Assembly: GCA_001438985.1 (NCBI GenBank)
Contig: LIAZ01000049.1
Location: forward strand, 1-8,200
Source of the DNA: Acidimicrobium sp. BACL17 MAG-120823-bin42
GTDB lineage: Bacteria; Actinomycetota; Acidimicrobiia; Acidimicrobiales; Ilumatobacteraceae
Direction: 5' to 3'
DNA: 8,200 nt
Shown here: positions 1 to 5,626 of the stretch, one piece after another
Numbering within the stretch: position 1 is the stretch's first letter
How the letters are laid out: each line of letters begins with the position of its first letter
The notes under the pieces: model-generated
Seen by the model: the letters and a program-made list of their open reading frames with translations, nothing else
Databases searched by the model: none
Told to the model about the DNA's origin: nothing
Position numbers and translations under genes: made by a program

Positions 1-1085
1 GCGTTTCCGGAGATCGTGCATGGACACAGTTGGTTGCAATCTCCCCACAGTGGCGACGACAAGGCATTGGTTCTGCACTTGCACGTGGGCTTGAAGAACG
101 ACTGTTGCACCTTGGGGTACGAAAGATCTCGGCACTGCTTGGACCAGGAGAAGTTGGAGAACAAGCACTCATTAATCGCGGTTTTGTCGCTACCACTGGA
201 ATGGTGCTGTACGAAAAATATTTGTCATTTGAGCCTGGAGATGTTCGAACTATTGATAAATGGGGTGGACAGATTCTTGATGGCGAATTATGGGACCAAG
301 CGGCAGGCATGGAACGTGAGAAGTCGTTAATCGACCAACGCATCGTCGCACCGTTATCAAACCCTGCACTTGCCGCTCAGATTGGATTACGCCCACCCGC
401 AACTGCGTTGATGTTTGGGCCCCCAGGAACCGGAAAAACAACATTTGCTCGAGCCTTGGCTGGTCGACTTGGTTGGCCATTCGTCGAACTGTTGCCTTCA
501 AAATTGTCAAGCGGTGAAGGAACATTGGCCAACGAGTTGCGTGAAGCATTTTTAGAACTCAGCCGTCTTGATCATGTCGTCATATTCATTGATGAGTTTG
601 ATGAAATTGCACCAGCCCGCGAAAGCCGACCAGCATCTGCTGGCGTTGTCAACGAATTATTGAAGTTGATCCCCGACTTCCGACGTAGACCAGGCAAATT
701 ACTTATTTGTGCAACCAATTTTGTCGAAGCAATTGACCCCGCAGTGATGCGACCAGGCAGATTTGATTTACTCATCGGGATAGGGCCACCTGATCAACAA
801 GCACTCACGGCCTTGTGGGAACGCGCCTTGGCAACGATGAACTTGGAATCCAATATTGACGCTTCGAAACTTGCGAAACAGAGCGACGGGTTTACACCAG
901 GCGATGTTGACTTGGCATCCCAACGGGCAGCTGCCGAAGCCTTTGCCCGAGCACGTGCAGAGTCTCAACCTGCCATAGTTCGGCTCACTGATTTAACTAC
1001 TGCCATCAATCGCACTACGCCATCAATCACGCCCGACATGGTGAATATCTTCACCCACGAAGTCACCAAATTTGAACGTGTCTAA
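1..1085 (+). CDS. GNAT acetyltransferase / AAA+ ATPase fusion protein (5' end missing)
   Basis: The frame is open from the left edge, so the true start lies outside the window; the stop is TAA at 1083-1085. The first ~65 residues form the C-terminal half of a GNAT acetyltransferase: the acetyl-CoA loop reads VAISPQWRRQGIGSAL (R/Q-x-x-G-x-G type, about 33-80), followed by a motif-B-like stretch ending RGFVATTGMVLYEKYL. After a ~50-residue linker comes an AAA+ module of the FtsH/Cdc48 type: Walker A GPPGTGKT (417-440), Walker B VVIFIDEFDEIA (about 576-611), sensor-1 ATN (about 712-720), and the arginine-finger-like MRPGRFD, then a helical lid. Both catalytic motifs of the ATPase look intact. 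I infer an ATP-driven remodelling protein with an attached acetyltransferase; the substrate is unknown. Frame is unbroken across the junction, so this is a fusion and not two adjacent genes. Confidence is high for the AAA+ part and good for GNAT. Confidence 0.9.
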   Translation, partial: VSGDRAWTQLVAISPQWRRQGIGSALARGLEERLLHLGVRKISALLGPGEVGEQALINRGFVATTGMVLYEKYLSFEPGDVRTIDKWGGQILDGELWDQAAGMEREKSLIDQRIVAPLSNPALAAQIGLRPPATALMFGPPGTGKTTFARALAGRLGWPFVELLPSKLSSGEGTLANELREAFLELSRLDHVVIFIDEFDEIAPARESRPASAGVVNELLKLIPDFRRRPGKLLICATNFVEAIDPAVMRPGRFDLLIGIGPPDQQALTALWERALATMNLESNIDASKLAKQSDGFTPGDVDLASQRAAAEAFARARAESQPAIVRLTDLTTAINRTTPSITPDMVNIFTHEVTKFERV

Positions 1086-1166
1086 CTGCAATACGGGATT
1101 GATTTGCTGTGTTACCGTCACCTTGAAGGCAAGAACAGCAGATTTCTACTACAGAATGGGATAAAT

Positions 1167-1388
1167 ATGTTACGTAAACTCAAGTCATTGGGATTCAGTG
1201 CAAATCTTTCATACGCACTCGGATTCTTGTCAGTTATTGGCAGCATTGTTATTTGGTTCACACAAGGTGGAACAGATGTTGAAGAAGCACGCGCACAGGG
1301 CGAGCGTTTCGGAATCTTTGTTGGCCTTTGGGCACCGACGTTCATGGCCATTGGAAATGGCATCGACAACTTGTCAGACGATAAATAA
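1167..1388 (+). CDS. Small two-helix membrane protein, 73 aa, function unknown
   Basis: A short basic N-terminus (MLRKLKSLGF) precedes a first hydrophobic helix (LSYALGFLSVIGSIVIWF, about residues 14-31). A polar acidic loop with the sequence EEARAQGERF follows, then a second helix (GIFVGLWAPTFMAIGNGI, about 49-66). The short tail ends NLSDDK. The helix pair with an ERFGIFVGLWAPT-like signature resembles small conserved hypothetical membrane proteins I associate with actinobacteria, but I cannot name a family. The ATG at 1167 was chosen over an in-frame TTG at 1104 because the upstream residues are polar and unlike a membrane protein N-terminus. Ribosome binding is weak (TGGGAT a few bases upstream). 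It lies 81 bp after the AAA+ gene on the same strand and could be cotranscribed. Confidence 0.65.
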   Translation: MLRKLKSLGFSANLSYALGFLSVIGSIVIWFTQGGTDVEEARAQGERFGIFVGLWAPTFMAIGNGIDNLSDDK

Positions 1389-1404
1389 TCCTGACAGAGG
1401 TTGG

Positions 1405-1491
1405 TTATAAGCGCATCGCACTTGCAGTGAATACTGCAAGTGCGACTGCAATAACCACCACTGGACCTACAAACTTCATGACGTTTTCCAT
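1405..1491 (-). CDS. Possible 28-aa single-pass membrane microprotein
   Basis: On the minus strand an ATG at 1491 opens 28 codons ending TAA at 1407-1405. The peptide starts MENVMKFVGPVVVIAVAL and ends ASAMRL: one hydrophobic helix of about 18 residues with a positively charged C-terminus. A second in-frame ATG at 1479 would give 24 residues. An in-frame TAG a few codons upstream means the frame cannot be longer from ATG. Exactly six bases before the ATG is TAGAGT, matching the TANNNT -10 box seen at the same spacing before other genes here. That supports a leaderless message, but the small size means chance cannot be excluded. No function can be assigned. Confidence 0.35.
   Translation of the reverse strand: MENVMKFVGPVVVIAVALAVFTASAMRL
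1416..1445. repeat. Perfect 13-bp inverted repeat, 4-nt loop
   Basis: TCGCACTTGCAGT (1416-1428) is the exact reverse complement of ACTGCAAGTGCGA (1433-1445), with GAAT between. It would form a strong hairpin in RNA from either strand. It sits 28 bp after the stop of the 73-aa membrane protein gene, where a terminator or RNA 3'-end structure could lie, but no T-tract follows on the plus strand. It also lies within the candidate 28-aa microprotein frame, where it encodes part of the hydrophobic helix. Confidence 0.75.
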
Positions 1492-1497
1492 AATTGC

Positions 1498-1503
1498 ACT
1501 CTA
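1498..1503 (-). promoter_or_regulatory. Candidate -10 box (TAGAGT) for the microprotein
   Basis: Minus-strand TAGAGT matches TANNNT and is separated by exactly six bases (GCAATT) from the ATG at 1491. This would place the transcription start on the A of ATG (leaderless). No good -35 hexamer at 16-18 bp is visible. Confidence 0.3.
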
Positions 1504-1547
1504 GACCCCTTATTTCCTCGCCAATGCCCAACCTGATGAGCCTCACG

Positions 1548-1886
1548 CTAAGTAACGCTTCGCCACTCTTCTTCCGACCAATGCTTTCGTAATTCTTCGG
1601 TTACAAAGTCAGTCACCCATCTGACTGTGTCGATCCAAGGAAACTCCTGAGACATCACTTCAGTAAATGCCATGCCTTGCAACAGCAATGCCGCATCATC
1701 AATGCCCAATAAAACACCTTCGTCTTCTCCGGGTGCCATGAGCCGCGACTCTAAGTCCAAGATTTTTTCGGAACTCCACCCGTATGCGCCTTCACCTTCA
1801 AATAGCTGGTCGAGCATGATCCCAAGTATTTGAGATAACGCCAAGACAGCATCGTGTTCTAAGAGCACCAAACGAGGTTGTTCCAT
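1548..1886 (-). CDS. Acidic hypothetical protein, 112 aa
   Basis: The predicted protein begins MEQPRLVLLEHDAVLAL and ends EEEWRSVT. It is acidic, rich in Leu, Glu and Trp, looks mostly helical, and has no signal peptide, membrane helix or recognisable catalytic motif, so a soluble cytoplasmic protein is expected. I do not recognise a family. The ATG at 1886 is preferred to an in-frame GTG at 1934, because the extra residues would run into the divergent promoter region and have no ribosome site. A GAGGAG at 1905-1900 lies 13 bases before the ATG, longer than usual. Alternatively AAGAAT, six bases before the ATG, could serve as the -10 of a leaderless message. It is divergent from the 79-aa coiled-coil gene and may share regulation with it. 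Confidence 0.6.
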   Translation of the reverse strand: MEQPRLVLLEHDAVLALSQILGIMLDQLFEGEGAYGWSSEKILDLESRLMAPGEDEGVLLGIDDAALLLQGMAFTEVMSQEFPWIDTVRWVTDFVTEELRKHWSEEEWRSVT

Positions 1887-1887
1887 A

Positions 1888-1902
1888 GAGCAATTCTTGC
1901 TC
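1888..1902. promoter_or_regulatory. 6-bp-arm palindrome directly before a start codon
   Basis: GAGCAA-TTC-TTGCTC is an inverted repeat one base upstream of the ATG of the 112-aa protein. It covers the possible -10 element AAGAAT. It could be a repressor operator or a small RNA hairpin at the 5' end; which one cannot be told from sequence. Confidence 0.4.
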
Positions 1903-1915
1903 CTCAAAACGGCAC

Positions 1916-1945
1916 TTGACAGCCAAAGCACCACTTATGTAACAA
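1916..1945 (+). promoter_or_regulatory. Candidate sigma-70-type promoter for the 79-aa coiled-coil gene
   Basis: A consensus -35 TTGACA (1916-1921) is followed after 18 bp by TAACAA (1940-1945), a partial -10 match. Transcription would begin roughly 60 bp before the ATG at 2014. The -35 is convincing, the -10 only moderate. Confidence 0.3.
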
Positions 1946-2013
1946 TTCGGGTGCCAACTTCGGTTGTCCTTGCACACATGTGCCATATGAACCCAACTGC
2001 ATTAGGAACACTC

Positions 2014-2253
2014 ATGGACAACGAATTTCTCGATCAGGTCGACGAAGACCTCAATGACAAATCACATGAACCAGCCACTAGGGGTGATGTTCGGAATCTC
2101 GCACTTCGGGTAGAGCTACGAATTGTGAAATCTGAATCGAAACTCATTGAGCAAATGAACACCACTGGATGGAAGTTCTTCGCAGCCACAATTGGCACCA
2201 TGGGAGCAATGTTCACCGTTTTTGCAATGTTGATTACTTCTTCGTTGAAGTAA
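2014..2253 (+). CDS. Coiled-coil protein with C-terminal membrane anchor, 79 aa
   Basis: The acidic N-terminus (MDNEFLDQVDEDLNDKSHEP) is followed by ATRGDVRNLALRVELRI and a heptad-like amphipathic helix rich in charged residues (about residues 22-48). The C-terminal hydrophobic helix (FFAATIGTMGAMFTVFAMLITS, about 54-75) ends in a lysine. The layout, a GDVRxLxxRxE-type coiled coil plus one membrane helix, resembles small bacterial and phage-associated coiled-coil/TM proteins of the DUF1640 or XhlA kind. That comparison is by appearance only. The ATG at 2014 was chosen because AGGA sits six bases upstream; earlier in-frame starts (1978, 1987) lack one. The stop TAA abuts the thioredoxin stop on the other strand with no gap. 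I infer a membrane-tethered oligomer; the partner is unknown. Confidence 0.65.
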   Translation: MDNEFLDQVDEDLNDKSHEPATRGDVRNLALRVELRIVKSESKLIEQMNTTGWKFFAATIGTMGAMFTVFAMLITSSLK

Positions 2254-2631
2254 TTACTCGTTTGAGTTTGCAGCCTCTGCTTCAGCAATCTGCTTGCGGA
2301 CATCGTCCATATCTACTTTGCGGATTGCATCAATCAATTGGTCAAGCGATGCAGCAGGCATCGCGCCAGGCTGGCTAAACAGCATCACACCATCACGGAA
2401 AGCCATGATTGTAGGAATTGATTGAATACCCATGCCGCCTGCAAGTTCCTGATTGTTTTCGGTATCAACTTTGGCAAAACGAATGTCTGCATTGGCTTCT
2501 GCGGCCTTTTCAAAAATTGGCCCAAACATTTTGCATGGCCCACACCACTCTGCCCAGAAATCGACCAGAGTGATTCCATCAGCCATAACTGTTTCTTCAA
2601 AGGTTTCAAGTGTGAGGTTGATGGTTGACAT
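2254..2631 (-). CDS. trxA: Thioredoxin
   Basis: This is a 125-residue thioredoxin-fold protein. The redox motif W29-C30-G31-P32-C33-K34 follows the strand TLVDFWAE, and the conserved cis-proline is in SIPT (P73), followed by MAFRDG. No signal peptide is present, so it acts in the cytoplasm as a general protein disulfide reductase, probably recharged by thioredoxin reductase (not in this window). It is about 15-20 residues longer than E. coli TrxA, the excess being a charged, Ala/Glu-rich C-terminal tail (DDVRKQIAEAEAANSNE). AGGA six bases before the ATG is a suitable ribosome site. The upstream rhodanese gene ends 32 bp before, on the same strand, so the two are probably one operon. Family call is certain; which thioredoxin paralogue it is cannot be decided. 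Confidence 0.95.
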   Translation of the reverse strand: MSTINLTLETFEETVMADGITLVDFWAEWCGPCKMFGPIFEKAAEANADIRFAKVDTENNQELAGGMGIQSIPTIMAFRDGVMLFSQPGAMPAASLDQLIDAIRKVDMDDVRKQIAEAEAANSNE

Positions 2632-2663
2632 GTCTGATCCTGTTCTGTTGTTGTTAATTATTC

Positions 2664-3026
2664 TTAATTTGTAACAACGGGAAGTCCGGTTTTATTCGCC
2701 GCATTATCCAATGTTTCGAGGTCTATTACATCCGTAAATCCATTGTCCTTAAGGATTGAATGGGCAACACCAGAGCGCCTACCCGTGCGGCAATACACGA
2801 TGTATGACTTTGATGGGTCCAAATTGGCAAACTCAGCCTCAAAAACCCCGCCCTCAAGATCCATATTTATGGCACCCTCAACATGACCGTCAGCAAATTC
2901 TGCTGGGGTACGCACGTCAATGATTACCGAATCAGCCTTAATTGCTACATCGCTTGTCGTTGACGAACCCCCACAACCAACCAATGCGATCAATGCAACG
3001 GCTCCTACAAAAATCTTCTTAATCAT
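2664..3026 (-). CDS. Lipoprotein with rhodanese domain
   Basis: A type II signal peptide (MIKKIFVGAVALIALVGC) has a lipobox L15-V16-G17-C18, so the mature protein should be lipid-anchored on the outer face of the cytoplasmic membrane via C18. A short GGSSTTS linker leads into a single rhodanese domain: DVRTPAEFADGHVEGAIN (about residues 37-54) and the active-site loop C79-R80-T81-G82-R83-R84-S85. The catalytic cysteine is present, so it is likely active in sulfane-sulfur transfer or as a persulfide carrier. At 120 residues it is one domain only. A strong GGAGG lies 11 bases before the ATG. It is the first gene of a probable operon with thioredoxin, and divergent from the MFS exporter. The physiological substrate is unknown. 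Single-domain PspE/GlpE-like rhodaneses are the closest functional comparison. Confidence 0.92.
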   Translation of the reverse strand: MIKKIFVGAVALIALVGCGGSSTTSDVAIKADSVIIDVRTPAEFADGHVEGAINMDLEGGVFEAEFANLDPSKSYIVYCRTGRRSGVAHSILKDNGFTDVIDLETLDNAANKTGLPVVTN

Positions 3027-3072
3027 TTTCGCTCATTCCTCCGCTGGTCAATTTAGCCTCCGGCGAGCATAG

Positions 3073-3129
3073 TTAACATTGTCAGCAACTGTTTAGGTTC
3101 TGTTAACCCAAAAACTGACAGATTGTTAA
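3073..3129. promoter_or_regulatory. Interrupted inverted repeat in the rhodanese/MFS divergent region
   Basis: TTAACATTGTCAG (3073-3085) and CTGACAGATTGTTAA (3115-3129) form an imperfect inverted repeat: the outer TTAACA/TGTTAA and inner TGTCAG/CTGACA match, with a 2-base offset between them. A further TGTTAACC lies between the arms at 3101-3108. The 104-bp region separates divergent start codons, so this is a plausible operator for one or both genes. No convincing -35/-10 pair was found for either. Confidence 0.4.
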
Positions 3130-3130
3130 T

Positions 3131-4447
3131 TTGGTTTACAACCATGATGTAGTGCTGAAGTTACGGCGAACGTCAACTGCGGTACACGTTCGCCGTCGTG
3201 ACCTCTTTTCTTACCGAGATTTTCGTTATGCGATTTCTGGTCAGTATCTTTCGCAAACTTCAGATGCGCTCACAACCTTTGTGCTTGCGGAAGTCATGGT
3301 CTTCTCGTTTTCTCAGGGCCCATCGCTTTCTGCAATGACGTACGCACTTTTGGTTTCAGCGATTCCACTTCTACTTATTGGTCCTATTGCAGGACATATC
3401 GCTGATCGTTACAACAGAAAATTGATTCTTTGTGTTGGTCATCTATTCCGTGCGGTTATCACACTCACAGCGATCGCTGCATCCTTTCATCGCTTCCATT
3501 TCTATGGGTACATCGTCTTTGCATTGCTCATGGGACTCACCAGATTGCTCTACACAGCACGTGCGACTTTGTTTCCAATGCTTGTTCGAAAACATGAACT
3601 GGTTGCTGCAGATTCAACATCTCTTATTGTCGGTGTAATCGCTGGTTCTACAGGTGGAGGTATCGGAATACTTCTCACCCGACACTCTCCTGCGGCTTTA
3701 TTGGTCCTGGCGTGTTTGGGACAACTTGCAGCGTTTGCCCTTTACAGATCACTTAGGACAAATCTCGGAACGACAGTGCATCGTTTTTCACGAAATCAGC
3801 TTCGACACTTGATCAATCTTGTGCGGATGCCAAAAACCAAGTACGCCATGTTTGCAACCGCATCACACCGGGCACTACTCGGAATCTGTATCGCCAGCAC
3901 TGCATTACTCGTGGATTCTGAATATGGATTGAAAACTACGGGTTATGTGGCAGTTCTTGGTTTCTCTGCTTGTGGTGCATTCCTTGGTTCCGTTTCATCA
4001 GAGTGGGCTTCGGAGCATTTCCCACGACGATCAATCACCATCGTGGTCTTCGCGCTCTCATCGCTCGTTTCGCTCGTTGTGTCGTTCATATCTGTCCCAC
4101 AACTTGCATTAGTCGCGGTGGGTGTCACTGCATTTCTATTTCAGAATCTGCGCATCAGATCTGATGCAACGATTCAGTCAAATGTTGAATCCACCAAGGT
4201 CGGACACGTATTTGCTGCATACGACATGCTGTACAACTTGTCATTCATCTCAGGATGTGCAGTTGGCATTTCACTCACCGGAATAACGCAGTACTCCGCT
4301 GTGCTTGTTCTTGCCTCTGTTGGTTTCGGAGTAATGACCTGCGTATTCGCATATATGAACGATGGAAAATCCGAGCCTATTCCTACAAGTGATAGTCATC
4401 CCTCTACTTGGCAAGTACTTGCGAATACCCCTGCAACTGCCGCGTAA
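3131..4447 (+). CDS. Major facilitator superfamily transporter (efflux type)
   Basis: The protein is about 430 residues with repeated hydrophobic helices, consistent with 12 transmembrane segments. The loop between helices 2 and 3 carries MFS motif A, G84-P-I-A-G88-H-I-A-D92-R93-Y-N-R96-K97 (counted from 3131), and the N-terminus LFSYRDFRYAISGQYLSQTSDAL matches the start of helix 1 in exporters of the EntS/MefA-like group. It is probably a proton-driven exporter of small molecules or drugs in the cytoplasmic membrane; the substrate is not visible. The start is uncertain: there is no in-frame ATG near the beginning, only TTG (3131) or GTG (3152), and neither has a Shine-Dalgarno sequence. CAGATT ends six bases before the TTG and partly matches the leaderless pattern seen nearby. 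The hydrophilic C-terminal tail has about 25 residues. It is divergent from the rhodanese operon. Confidence 0.9.
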   Translation: MVYNHDVVLKLRRTSTAVHVRRRDLFSYRDFRYAISGQYLSQTSDALTTFVLAEVMVFSFSQGPSLSAMTYALLVSAIPLLLIGPIAGHIADRYNRKLILCVGHLFRAVITLTAIAASFHRFHFYGYIVFALLMGLTRLLYTARATLFPMLVRKHELVAADSTSLIVGVIAGSTGGGIGILLTRHSPAALLVLACLGQLAAFALYRSLRTNLGTTVHRFSRNQLRHLINLVRMPKTKYAMFATASHRALLGICIASTALLVDSEYGLKTTGYVAVLGFSACGAFLGSVSSEWASEHFPRRSITIVVFALSSLVSLVVSFISVPQLALVAVGVTAFLFQNLRIRSDATIQSNVESTKVGHVFAAYDMLYNLSFISGCAVGISLTGITQYSAVLVLASVGFGVMTCVFAYMNDGKSEPIPTSDSHPSTWQVLANTPATAA

Positions 4448-4463
4448 TAGATCGATTCCTTCG

Positions 4464-4494
4464 AACTGTCTGCAGTGTGGAGTACACCACAGTT
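4464..4494. repeat. Short inverted repeats downstream of the MFS gene
   Basis: AACTGT (4464-4469) pairs with ACAGTT (4489-4494), and, as an alternative fold, TGTGG (4476-4480) pairs with CCACA (4487-4491) across a six-base loop. The position 16 bp past the MFS stop suits a transcript end, but stems are short and no T-run follows, so a terminator is only possible. The rest of the 182-bp gap to the next gene shows a lone TTGACA (4536-4541) without a fitting -10, and a GTTAACTGACAG (4555-4566) resembling the elements upstream of the MFS gene. Confidence 0.25.
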
Positions 4495-4617
4495 GCTGCC
4501 GGCCAAATAAGAAATGCAATGAAATACGTCATACCTTGACATGAGCGAACAATGGTTAACTGACAGAAAATCTCGCATTACTTGTAGGTAAATTGCTCTT
4601 CAACACTTCCCTCCTTC

Positions 4618-4623
4618 TACAGT
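4618..4623 (+). promoter_or_regulatory. -10 box (TACAGT) for a leaderless PIG-L transcript
   Basis: TACAGT fits TANNNT and ends six bases before the ATG at 4630, so the transcript would start at or next to the ATG. The upstream bases are pyrimidine-rich with no Shine-Dalgarno. TTGCTC (4593-4598) is a weak -35 candidate at 19 bp. Confidence 0.45.
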
Positions 4624-4629
4624 TACACC

Positions 4630-5328
4630 ATGAAGATTTTGGTGATCACCGCCCATCCAGATGATGTAGATTTCGGTGCAGGTGGAACCATTGCAACATG
4701 GACTTCTGAAGGTCATGAAGTGATCTATTGCCTTGTGACCGATGGCCAGGCTGGTGGTTCGGATAACACCATCACTCGCGACGAAATGGCACGTATTCGC
4801 CGCAAAGAGCAAACCGCTGCTGCAAACGTTCTTGGCGTAACCGAACTGCACTGGCTTGGGTTCCCCGATGGGGCAGTTGTTCCCGACCTCAATTTGCGTC
4901 GCGAAATTAGTGCTGTCATTCGCATCGTCAAACCTGATCGAGTTCTCACGCAATCCTCGGAGCGTCGTTACGACAGAATTTACGCTTCACACCCCGACCA
5001 CTTAGCAACTGGTGAAGCGGCACTGTGCGCGGTGTACCCAGATGCGCGCAATGAGTTTGCGTTCCCCGAACTACTCAGCGAACGTGGCCTTGCGCCACAT
5101 AGTGTTCCTGAAACATGGATCATGGCCGGGCCAAATCCGAAGCACTTTGTCGACACCACCGACATGATGGATAAAAAAATTGAAGCGTTACTGTGTCATG
5201 CAAGCCAGCACCAAGAACCCGCAGAATTGCCTATGCGCATGCGTGGATGGGGTGAGCAAATTGCTCAAGCAGGCGGCTTGTCTGCAGGACGAACAGCCGA
5301 AGCGTTTTTAGTAGTTGATACGAAATAG
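4630..5328 (+). CDS. PIG-L / LmbE-like zinc-dependent N-deacetylase
   Basis: This 232-residue protein has the complete PIG-L signature. A8-H9-P10-D11-D12 near the N-terminus gives the zinc-binding His and catalytic Asp, and S120-H121-P122-D123-H124 gives the further metal ligand. The N-terminal strand KILVITAHPDD, the FGAGGTIATW helix and the VTDGQAGG segment are typical. The family removes acetyl groups from N-acetylglucosamine-linked substrates: MshB in mycothiol synthesis, Mca-type amidases on mycothiol conjugates, BshB, and antibiotic-pathway deacetylases. A mycothiol-related role would suit an actinobacterium, but neighbouring genes do not confirm it. It is shorter than typical MshB and Mca (about 290-300 residues), so a generic PIG-L call is safer. 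No signal peptide is present, so it is cytoplasmic. It has no ribosome site and is probably leaderless. It converges on the STIPPE-repeat gene with 7 bp between stops. Confidence 0.93.
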   Translation: MKILVITAHPDDVDFGAGGTIATWTSEGHEVIYCLVTDGQAGGSDNTITRDEMARIRRKEQTAAANVLGVTELHWLGFPDGAVVPDLNLRREISAVIRIVKPDRVLTQSSERRYDRIYASHPDHLATGEAALCAVYPDARNEFAFPELLSERGLAPHSVPETWIMAGPNPKHFVDTTDMMDKKIEALLCHASQHQEPAELPMRMRGWGEQIAQAGGLSAGRTAEAFLVVDTK

Positions 5329-5348
5329 TTGTTCGTTACGGAACAACT
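5327..5348. terminator. Hairpin between convergent genes, possible bidirectional terminator
   Basis: AGTTGTTC (5327-5334) and GAACAACT (5341-5348) are perfect 8-bp inverted arms around a 6-base loop. The hairpin lies exactly across the converging stop codons of the PIG-L gene and the STIPPE-repeat gene. The stem is only moderately GC-rich and the following tract (GTTGTTTC on the plus strand) is not a clean T-run, so intrinsic termination would be weak. Confidence 0.4.
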
Positions 5349-5626
5349 GTTGTTTCTGGTAGCAGTGTGGTTTCGACCAGCAATGGGTCAGTAGATGATT
5401 CGGGCGGAATCGTTGATTCGGGCGGAATCGTTGATTCGGGCGGAATCGTCGATTCAACAACTGTTGTTTCAACAACCACGGGCACTGTTGTCGTTGAACT
5501 CAACTCGGGAATGTTGACATACGAATAGTTTTTAACAGGCTGTGGTTGTCCAAGCCAGAATCCGAACGACACCAAGAAAACTAGAATTGAAAACAGTGTT
5601 GAATTGCGCGGACGACGAAACTTCAT
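5336..5626 (-). CDS. Small membrane-anchored Thr/Pro/Val-rich protein with STIPPE repeats
   Basis: The 96-residue product has a basic N-terminus (MKFRRPRNS), then one hydrophobic helix (about residues 10-26, TLFSILVFLVSFGFWLG) with no clear cleavage site or lipobox. It is therefore probably an N-terminally anchored protein with the rest outside the cell. The outer part is low in complexity: Thr/Val-rich stretches (SSTTTVPVVVETTVVE), three tandem STIPPE units, then more Thr/Val/Pro to the C-terminus. Such linkers are common in actinobacterial surface proteins and are often O-glycosylated. There is no folded or enzymatic domain. Its ATG overlaps the TGA of the MscS gene (ATGA, 5626-5623), so translation is likely coupled and the two may work together at the membrane. 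Function is unknown. Confidence 0.75.
   Translation of the reverse strand: MKFRRPRNSTLFSILVFLVSFGFWLGQPQPVKNYSYVNIPELSSTTTVPVVVETTVVESTIPPESTIPPESTIPPESSTDPLLVETTLLPETTVVP
5397..5450 (-). repeat. Three tandem 18-bp repeats in coding sequence
   Basis: The unit GATTCGGGCGGAATCGTT (plus-strand reading) occurs at 5397-5414, 5415-5432 and 5433-5450; the third differs only in its last base. In the minus-strand gene each unit encodes the six-residue STIPPE repeat, so copy number can change without a frameshift. Near-identity at the DNA level suggests recent expansion by slippage. Confidence 0.9.

Noticed and set aside
16..330. Plus-strand frame starting GTG at 16
   Set aside because: It overlaps the GNAT-AAA+ gene in another frame and its product is compositionally random, whereas the competing frame has clear GNAT motifs.
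1118..1546. Long minus-strand frame of 142 codons
   Set aside because: The product is rich in Cys, Arg and Ser without any domain-like pattern and it lies antisense to the two-helix membrane protein gene.
4536..4541. Consensus -35 TTGACA upstream of the PIG-L gene
   Set aside because: No acceptable -10 lies 16-18 bp downstream (ACTGAC or CTGACA are found there), and the TACAGT box next to the ATG explains the start better.
4396..4578. Minus-strand 60-codon frame spanning the MFS end and the gap after it
   Set aside because: It overlaps the MFS 3' end, has no recognisable domain and no start signal of the kind seen at neighbouring genes.
5397..5450. Possible CRISPR-like or iteron array
   Set aside because: The three 18-bp units are directly tandem without spacers and encode in-frame STIPPE repeats, so they are a coding repeat.
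5342..5475. Two copies of an ACAACTGTTGTTT sequence as a possible attachment or operator repeat
   Set aside because: Both copies encode Glu-Thr-Thr-Val-Val stretches of the low-complexity protein, which explains the similarity.
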